A program made the translations under genes and the position numbers. A model generated the notes under the pieces. That model saw only the letters and a program-made list of their open reading frames with translations, did not search any database and was not told the origin of the DNA. This document shows, in pieces, positions 56,994 to 64,000 of a stretch of 64,000 bases of DNA. Position 1 is the stretch's first letter; every line of letters starts with the position of its first letter. This DNA comes from Primula veris (taxonomy: Eukaryota > Streptophyta > Magnoliopsida > Ericales > Primulaceae): contig OY821741.1 of assembly GCA_963682055.1 (NCBI GenBank), positions 7,447,501 through 7,511,500 of the forward strand, read 5' to 3'.

Positions 56994-59900
56994 ATGATTT
57001 GGTACAAATGCAGTAATTTATTTATATATTCATTTATCAAAAAATTACATTAAAGGCTCCTTACTAGCTTGTTTGGTTTACTGCTCTTTTTTCTCTTTTC
57101 TGCATTTGTTTCCAAGGTTCTGAAATTGAGGAGTTTTTTGTCTTTCTTATCGCATAATCCGCGGGAGAAAATTCATGAAATCAAAGATACCTTTTGTCGA
57201 CTCTCTCTCTATCTTTAGGACCAAATATTATCCAATTAATATGATTCCTTTAGTATACATATGTAGTATTAGTTTTTATGTATTTATAAACGATTCTGTT
57301 AACACGTGTCTCCGGAACACATTTTAACGTATACTTAATATGGTAATCACACTTGACATATGCATAGTAATATGATTTAATGTAACAATGCGTAACAATT
57401 ATCATATAATAATAATTGAAAGATTCCTAAATACATATACCATGTATGTTTTGAAAGGAAAATTACACATTCCAAAGTTAAATAATTATGAATAAGAGCA
57501 ATACATTTTGATATTAATGCATGTCTTAAGTTGGTAATGAAAAATTCTTTGCAAATAATAATGTGGAGAATGAGTGATTTCGGTGGTGATACGGCCATTC
57601 AATATTTTGAAAAATTATTTACAAATATTAATGTGGAGAATAAGTTATTTCGGTGATACAGGCCAATCAATATTTTGCATAATTTGCACAAATATTATGG
57701 TCCCTTTAGTACACATCTGTATCAATGCTCACCTTTTTATAGTAGTATTAGTTTTGTTTTATTTTAATATTTAATGAACCTTAATGTGATTTTTTTTAGT
57801 ATTTTTCAAAACAAAGAATATTTATTTTTGTAACAAGCCAAAAAACATTGTGATAAAAAATAATCAAAATATATATTTTGGTATTAGGACTTTAGAAAAT
57901 CTTACGCTATATCTACCGATTTTGTCTCGACCTAAAAACGGAGTAAGTTTTAATGCGACCATATATACACTACATAAATATTTCTCTTCATAAAGAAAAC
58001 GTTTCCATTTCAATCAAAAAGCAAATTCCGTATAACAACTGAAATTCCTATCCGCTGTTCTAGTTGCAGTTTTGCAGTAAGGTTCCAAGTGAGGTTGCAA
58101 CCACAGTTAGAACCTAGTGTATTAAATGGACAGAACTGTAAAAAGTTAAATGTACTTAAAATAGATCACAAACACATTTAACAACGGAGTTCACCTAACT
58201 AGGCTACGTCTCCGGGGCACTTACCCAGATTATGATATTATAAAAAGCTTACAATATAGGACTCAAGTTTTAATGAAAAACAATTAGACTCGCTCTAGGT
58301 TTTTCTGCCTATCTCTATATTGCTCATACTCTATAACTATCACTTATAAATCAATGGCATCCCACCATTGTTTTCTTTTTAAAGCTCACGTGTATTCTCT
58401 CTATAAAATAAGTTCTTTATAATTTAGAACACACAAATATTACAAGCTAAGTTATCAACTTATATAAGTAAAAACAATACTCTATCTTGAAAGTCTTTTG
58501 TGATTGCTTTTGACTTTAATGATTGGCTTCAATCTTTCCAAGTATTACGTGATTTTTCAACGTGGATTGACTCCAATCATCATTGGTTGATACCTATTTA
58601 ATAACCAGCTTGATTGTAGGAGTTAGTATTTTCCTATAACTAGGAAACATATAAAAAGATCATATCTTGTAAAGATATCTTTTAAGTATTCATGTAAAAC
58701 ATTAACTCCTAATTTTATTCAATCTTTAAGCATATCATACTGAATTGATAAGAGACAAAAATTGAAACATGTGATAAATATTAGTATAAGAATAGAGATA
58801 TAGAATTATAAATGAAAAGGAAACATAACTAATCTCTTTATATATTTTAGTAAATATTTCCTTACCACTTTGATATTCTCAATAAACGCATATTAACCTT
58901 TTAGAATCATATGAGAATATATCATGCATGCTGTAGAACAATTAATAATCAATAGATGACAGCTATGCAGATTTATAGAACAAGACAGAATTCTGCTTAC
59001 CAGCAGGTTGGAACTAGTGGTTGCAACTGAGGTTGCAACTAGTACTTGAAACCTGTCACTACTGACTTAGTAGGTTGCAACTGAGGTTGCAACTAGTACT
59101 TGAAACCTGTCAATACTGTCTTAGTTCTTAACAACAGTTAGGATTTATTTAGTGAAAACCAATAGACAATAAACAATATTTAGACCAGAAATCTGGTCCT
59201 AACAACAACGTAGTTACAAAGTCTTCATAAGTTAGGGCCGGGTTTTGTATAAAGTAAACTGATGACAGTAAATGAACCAAACAAAAAAGAAACCAAGCCG
59301 ATTATTGATGCATTTTAAGAAATCTATAAATAAAAAAAAAGTTCATATCACATTAAATATTCTTTCATTTTTCCAATAGAGTCGACCGGTTTAGTGCCTC
59401 ATCCCGGAGGCCTTCCCTGAAGAACACTTAATGTATCTTCTTCCTTAAGGCTTGTAGTAAATATGTTTTCAATGTGCTATTCACGGATAAATGATCAGGT
59501 AACTTTAATCTATCCGATTTTGTTCAAGACACTGGGTGTTCGAAGCTTGTATCCCGTTTGAGTGAACCAAACCCTAGAGTTTGTGATGGACCGGGAAGGA
59601 GAAAAAATACCCATCGACTTGTTGAAATTAGAAATGAGCGGTCGACGGTACAATTCGTATTTTGTATTTTGTAACAATACAAATACGTACCAATTAACTT
59701 CTATTTTCCTAATCCAACGTATCCATTATACAATTAATTAGGCGCGCAAATGTGCTATACTATAAGATTATAATTGTGTTTAATTAATTAAGCATGTCAT
59801 GTGTATCATGCATTCATACTCCATTTAAATATTAAAATATTTGACTGGTCCGTTTGTAAAATCCATATTCCAGTTAGTTCTGAATAAGTATAAATATATA

Positions 59901-60777
59901 TATATATATATGAAATCCCAAATTTATAGACTAATAAAAAAGCTCAATGTTATTTATAAGTGAAAATGAACACCATCCAAAAAAGACTTTACCCTCACAC
60001 TCCCATGAGGTTTTTTTTAGTAATTAAGCATGAAAATGACATTTTAATGACCGTCGAGATTGAACTTTAAAAGTCGCACTCACACGGTGCGAGCAATGTA
60101 ATAATGTGGGACTCGTAGATGTTTATTAGAAACAATGCATAACTATATGCGGCTTAACAAAAACCCTCAGAAAGCTCAAATTGTTTTGTATATACGGTAT
60201 AGAGGTTAATAATTATTTCTTGCGAAAATAGCATATTTGGTTAAGCTCCCGTATCTATCTTTCATAGGCTTGTCCTCTACGACTTACAAATCTCCATATA
60301 CTTAAATTAATATCGATGTCTCATCAATGACGAGGGACATATAATGTGTGAATAAGACAACAAACATAGTCAATGACATCTACATTCGACCCTTTTAATT
60401 ACTGAATATAAGATAGTAGATCGATAACGATGTATCGCAGGCCAAATTAAGCAGTCACATTTATATGTTAGTTATATATAAATTGACTTAGTCGCATTTA
60501 GCTTACAACTACAAAAAGACAGGAAAGAGTTGACCGTTGGCTGCATCTTAATCAATAATTTGGAATAAATATGCTAATTATGTTAAACCAAGTTGTTAAT
60601 GCTCAATCATAATGACGAAGATCTCTCACGCGATAATCTTCAAGTGTCTCGACTTCATTTTATTTGAAGATGTGAAAGTATGAAGAAGAAGTACCAAAAA
60701 ACTCTTCGTTATATATACCAATAGAGTCGGCTAAAATAGCCTTTGTTTAAGGATCAAGGAAAGTTATATACAGGGGC
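56994..60777. other. Gene-poor interval, possible LTR debris
   Basis: No supported gene. Less AT-rich phrases near 58080-59620 (for example 'ggctacgtctccggggcac') hint at decayed LTR sequence, but no ends or target duplications were found. A 54-bp tandem repeat lies at 59019-59122. A 'tttacaaatattaatgtggagaat' word is duplicated at about 57553 and 57619. Confidence 0.45.
59019..59122. repeat. 54-bp tandem duplication
   Basis: 'ggttgcaactgaggttgcaa ... acttgaaacctgtca' occurs twice with a 54-bp period and almost no differences. A 'gaggttgcaac' word also occurs near 58092. Confidence 0.9.
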
Positions 60778-61695
60778 AATTACAAAAAACATACCCTACC
60801 TCTATTATATTACAAAAAACATACCCTCAAAACTTAACTTACAAAAAACATACTTATATATACTTATTATTTCTCTAATTCTAATCAAACCATAATCTAA
60901 CATCTCTCTCTCTAACTCAACTCTCTCTCTCTAATCGTACATCTCTCTCTAACACACGATAATCGCATATCTTTCTAACACATGTTAATCACCCATCTAT
61001 CTCTCTCAAAATGACTAAAAACTCACAAAATATTCATATGTTAATTTTAAAATGTCATACCCTAATTTTAAAATGTCATACCCTAAATGTTCTGAATCAC
61101 AATCAAATATCTAAAAAAGAGTTCATACCCTAATTTCAAAACTTCATACCTTAATTTCAAAACTTCATGCCATAATTTCAAAACTTCATACCCTAATTTC
61201 AAAACTTCATACCCTAATTTCAAAACTTCATACCCTAATTTCAAAACTTCATACCCTAATTTTAAAACTTCATACTCTACATATAAATTTCTCTCAATAC
61301 TATACATATAAATTCTCCTCATTCAACTTTAAACCCACAACTTTTACAATAGTCTCAATTTATTATTTTGTATACCAATTTATTCATGTTTTTTATTCTC
61401 TATATGCAACAAATCAAAATATTTTGAATTGCAAACTAACACGATCTTTTAATTCATTTCGTAACCTATGTTTTTTTTGTAGAGAATGAATGGAGAGAGA
61501 GAGTAAGATGAGAGAGAGATGTAGAGAAGAATTGGTGAGAGAGAGAAGAATGAAGGAGAGAGATAATAAGGGAGAAGATAGAGAGTAAATGAGAGATAGA
61601 ATAATATGACGTCATCAAAGTATGTTTTTTGTAATTAAAAAGTTGGGGGTATGTTTTTTGTAATTTAGTTATAAAAGTGATATGTTTTTGTAATT
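60778..61695. mobile_element. Large foldback element with microsatellite arms
   Basis: The left edge has three spaced copies of TTACAAAAAACATA (60780, 60811, 60839); the right edge has three inverted copies, TATGTTTTTTGTAA type (61621, 61650, 61681). Moving inward, the left arm has a CT-repeat tract (about 60901-60990) mirrored by a GA-repeat tract (about 61494-61575). The centre carries the 21-bp tandem repeat. Clear target duplications were not found, so the class is open (Mutator or foldback). Confidence 0.65.
61124..61270. repeat. 21-bp tandem repeat, seven units
   Basis: Seven units of 'cataccctaatttcaaaactt' at exact 21-bp spacing, then a diverged eighth at 61271. On the minus strand each unit reads as a heptad (YEVLKLG), a consequence of period 21 and not evidence for a protein. 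Confidence 0.95.
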
Positions 61696-61811
61696 TTTCC
61701 ATATATATATGAATAATTTTTTTATATGAATTAACCTAGTCCTTAGCCAGTTACGAACATTATACAACTAAATTATACTATAAACGCCTAAAAAACTTCA
61801 TGACCTTAAGA

Positions 61812-61930
61812 ACTTGAGTCGGGTTAGCGCAGTAGTCTCTAACATTAATTCAACAGTTTCGAATACTGAATTAAGTGACAATTATGGCTAAGATTTCAGG
61901 TTAGCCTATAAGAAGGCAGCTCTCCCCCAC
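61812..61930 (+). mobile_element. Candidate tRNA-derived SINE head
   Basis: GGTTAGCGCAGTAGTCTC resembles a Pol III A box and, about 45 bp on, GTTTCGAATACTG resembles a B box. The spacing suits a tRNA-like promoter. No flanking duplication or tail was delimited. Confidence 0.4.
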
Positions 61931-62214
61931 TCTCTAAAGACATATTTTTCCATTCTGAAAATAGCAGCATAATTTTTCCATAGCATATTAGAAAGAGAGA
62001 GAACCACCCGCCAACCGCTCGACCTTGACTCGTCGCCAGTTTTCGGCGAGTCATCCGAGATGTTGTAGCTTGGGATCAAAGCGTCAACGCAACCAGAAAC
62101 CTTAAGGTGGTTGGGCGAATATCGGTTAAGGGCAGACTGTTTACAGTCGCCTCGTCTATTTATTTCTGTCTTTTAATTATCGCAATTTAAATCCTGTCAT
62201 TTATATTTTTGTCT

Positions 62215-62560
62215 TTTCAATTCTGTAATTTTAATTTCAGTATTTTAATTTGTTGTAATTAGCTGTAATTTTTCAATTCTGTTTTTACCTTTCTGTAATT
62301 TCTTTAAAGTACTGTTTTTATTCTGTAATTTCAATTCTGTAATCAATTCTGTAATTAGAATAGTTTCAATTCAGTCATGTAATTTCTATTTCAATCAGAA
62401 TAGTCCGGCTGTTAAGTTTATACTTTTCAGTCCGGCAGTTTCTATTTATTGCAATTCAGTACATCAGATTATTAATTGATAATAATCTGAATAATGTTTG
62501 CTTCAATTTCTTTTCAGTACATACATGTTGTAATCTGTAATTTCAGTTTCAATTCTGAAT
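62215..62560. repeat. Degenerate TTCTGTAATTTCAA low-complexity tract
   Basis: Many imperfect repeats of 'ttctgtaattt' and 'tcaattctgtaat' over about 350 bp. Confidence 0.7.
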
Positions 62561-63548
62561 TAATAAAGATTACACTAATTTTGATTTTTGTTTTTTAGTC
62601 CTTTATTATTGTTTAATTGTTATTTCGTACACGAAAACCAACAATGGAATCTAACACGAGAAGTAATATATTGAAAACAGTAAATAAGTGAAATAATACA
62701 ATGGAGAATTTAGGTTTATAAAAGCTATAACTGGCGAACGAACCGAACACGATCACGAACAATTTTTGTTTTACATGAACACGATTTGAGAAGTTCGTCG
62801 TCACGAATATGAACGAACACAAACGAACCTATTGAACAAACGACTCTATCACGAACTATTCGTTTGGTTAATTTGCAACCAAAGACTTGGGACACATGCC
62901 ACGGTATGAGATTGCGTATATGAGAAACGGTTCATCTCCCATTGGGAAAATCTTTCCGTTCTCCAGCATTGGCCATTGCACTAGTATTTTGGAAAAATAC
63001 TCAAGCAACTCTGAAGTTATTTTCTTGGGAATTCGGAAGGTCCTAGCTTTTTGCGCATTACAGCACTTTGTGTATATTCAATCATTGTAATTAAATTGTG
63101 ATAATTTTTTTTACTTTTTAACTGCTCTAGAAGAGCTCTTGATGAAGCAGCAATCTGTGGAGTTCCAAATTTCTGTTTCAGTTTATGTATAATTCTTACT
63201 TGCCAAAAAAAACCGATTCATCCATTTTTGTCTGTGAAAACACAGTTTCAAGAACAAAATAACATGGTATCACCTTAAATATAACCAGGGACGGGACCGA
63301 AAACTTTAAAGGAAAGGGACTTAAACAATACTTTTTCATCAACTTTTATCAAATGAGAGGTCACACATTCGACTGCCGCACCAACTAACTCAATCATTTC
63401 CTCAAGCTTAACACATTTTATACCTTTTAAGAAACTGTTTACATTTACACAAAATTTCAGCTTTTTTATTAATTTACTTATAATAACCATACATTTTTTT
63501 TATTTGTTTATTATCTTTTAATAATCATAACAATATTACTATTATATT

Positions 63549-63783
63549 TACTTCGTCCCTAAACAAATATTTTCTATGAAAATACATGCAACTTTGACCA
63601 TCAAAATTTTCATATTAAAATTACCGAAATGAAAAAATTGAAAATTTCATCATATAGTTCTAACCATAAACTACGTGATTAACTTTTGAAATAATTTTTT
63701 CCGGCAATCTAAATATGATTAAATTATCGGTCAAAATTGTACATATTTTCGTAGAGGACATTTGTTTAGGGACGGAAGAAGTA
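63549..63783. mobile_element. Stowaway MITE, core family copy 5
   Basis: 235 bp between TA dinucleotides. Left TACTTCGTCCCTAAACAAAT and reverse-complemented right TACTTCTTCCGTCCCTAAAC are inverted repeats, offset by a 3-4 bp indel. Interior 'gaccatcaaaattttcatattaaaattaccgaaatg' matches the family. Confidence 0.88.
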
Positions 63784-64000
63784 TTAATCTAGAAAATCAT
63801 ATGCATTCCTCATATATGAGGTGAATTTTGTGTTTTTTAAAATTTAGAAAATTTATAAGATTTCTGATACATGTCACTTTTAATATCATAATCATCAAAT
63901 TTTAAGAAAAAATATGTTTTGAGAAAACAGATGCGGATGCTCTTAGTTTGCTGAATATAACCAAAGTATAATTTAATTTTGTCTATGGTTAAATATATAA

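Larger units (their letters stand above)
61696..64000. other. Intergenic, repeats only
   Basis: Contains a tRNA-like SINE candidate, a locally GC-richer patch near 61995-62160, a degenerate 'ttctgtaatttcaa' low-complexity tract (about 62215-62560), a hAT-like 'acgaac/gttcgt' patch (about 62735-62870) and a Stowaway MITE. A 67-codon frame at 62887 has no recognisable domain. Confidence 0.5.

Noticed and set aside
58060..59620. Full LTR retrotransposon
   Set aside because: LTR-like wording was noticed, but no paired LTRs, TG...CA ends with target duplication, or coding domains could be found.
61083..61322. 79-codon minus frame with YEVLKLG heptads, coiled-coil-like
   Set aside because: A 21-bp tandem repeat automatically gives a heptad protein. 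It lies inside a foldback element and has no gene context.
63275..63490. 71-codon minus frame ending in KVFGPVPGYI
   Set aside because: Short, no domain recognised, in a repeat-rich setting; probably transposon debris or chance.

Overview
This is AT-rich nuclear DNA from a flowering plant, most likely a eudicot. The evidence is interrupted genes with GT-AG introns, plant-only gene families (ACR, AHL, DTX) and a dense load of plant transposable elements, including Stowaway, Tourist, CACTA and hAT MITEs, a Cassandra TRIM, a solo LTR and Helitron-like ends. No CRISPR, operon, rRNA or clear tRNA gene was seen. The species cannot be named from the sequence alone.

Four protein genes are well supported. 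(1) A three-exon gene on + (3983-9460) encodes a 247-aa At4g22758-like protein with a DUF7054 ubiquitin-like domain. (2) A seven-exon gene on - (16055-11717) encodes a 442-aa ACT-repeat protein of the ACR7/ACR8 type. (3) An intronless gene on - (31857-30373) encodes a 494-aa MATE transporter of the DTX56/RHC1 type. (4) An intronless gene on - (41320-40400) encodes a 306-aa AT-hook/PPC nuclear protein of the AHL22/AHL24 type. From memory these match Arabidopsis At4g22758, At4g22780 (ACR7), At4g22790 (DTX56) and At4g22810 (AHL24), in the same order. The window therefore looks like a conserved gene block stretched by repeats. The genes do not form one pathway; their proximity is ancestral synteny.

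Layout. 1-3.9 kb: low-complexity DNA, hAT-like fragments and a Helitron-like end. 4-9.5 kb: gene 1, whose 4.2-kb first intron is swollen by a CACTA MITE, a foldback element and hAT-like debris. 9.5-11.7 kb: flank with a tandem repeat and a hAT-like relic. 11.7-16.1 kb: the ACR gene, with a Stowaway MITE and a 0.33-kb duplication in intron 6. 16.3-30 kb: repeats, including a complete Cassandra TRIM, a retroposon interrupted by a solo LTR, a hAT element nested in a Stowaway, and a hairpin MITE with a 10-bp target duplication. 30.4-31.9 kb: DTX56. 32-40 kb: quiet DNA with one old duplication. 40.4-41.9 kb: the AHL gene and its leader. 42-64 kb: no convincing gene; MITEs, a pogo/Emigrant-like element with a transposase remnant, microsatellites and a large foldback element.

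The most striking signal is a set of 14 short elements (170-207 bp) with CACTA ends. They fall into three sequence families, and nine copies have perfect 3-bp target duplications. The best-populated family has nine copies and consists almost entirely of a reiterated GYGACRG motif, as expected if it is little more than two transposase-binding subterminal regions.
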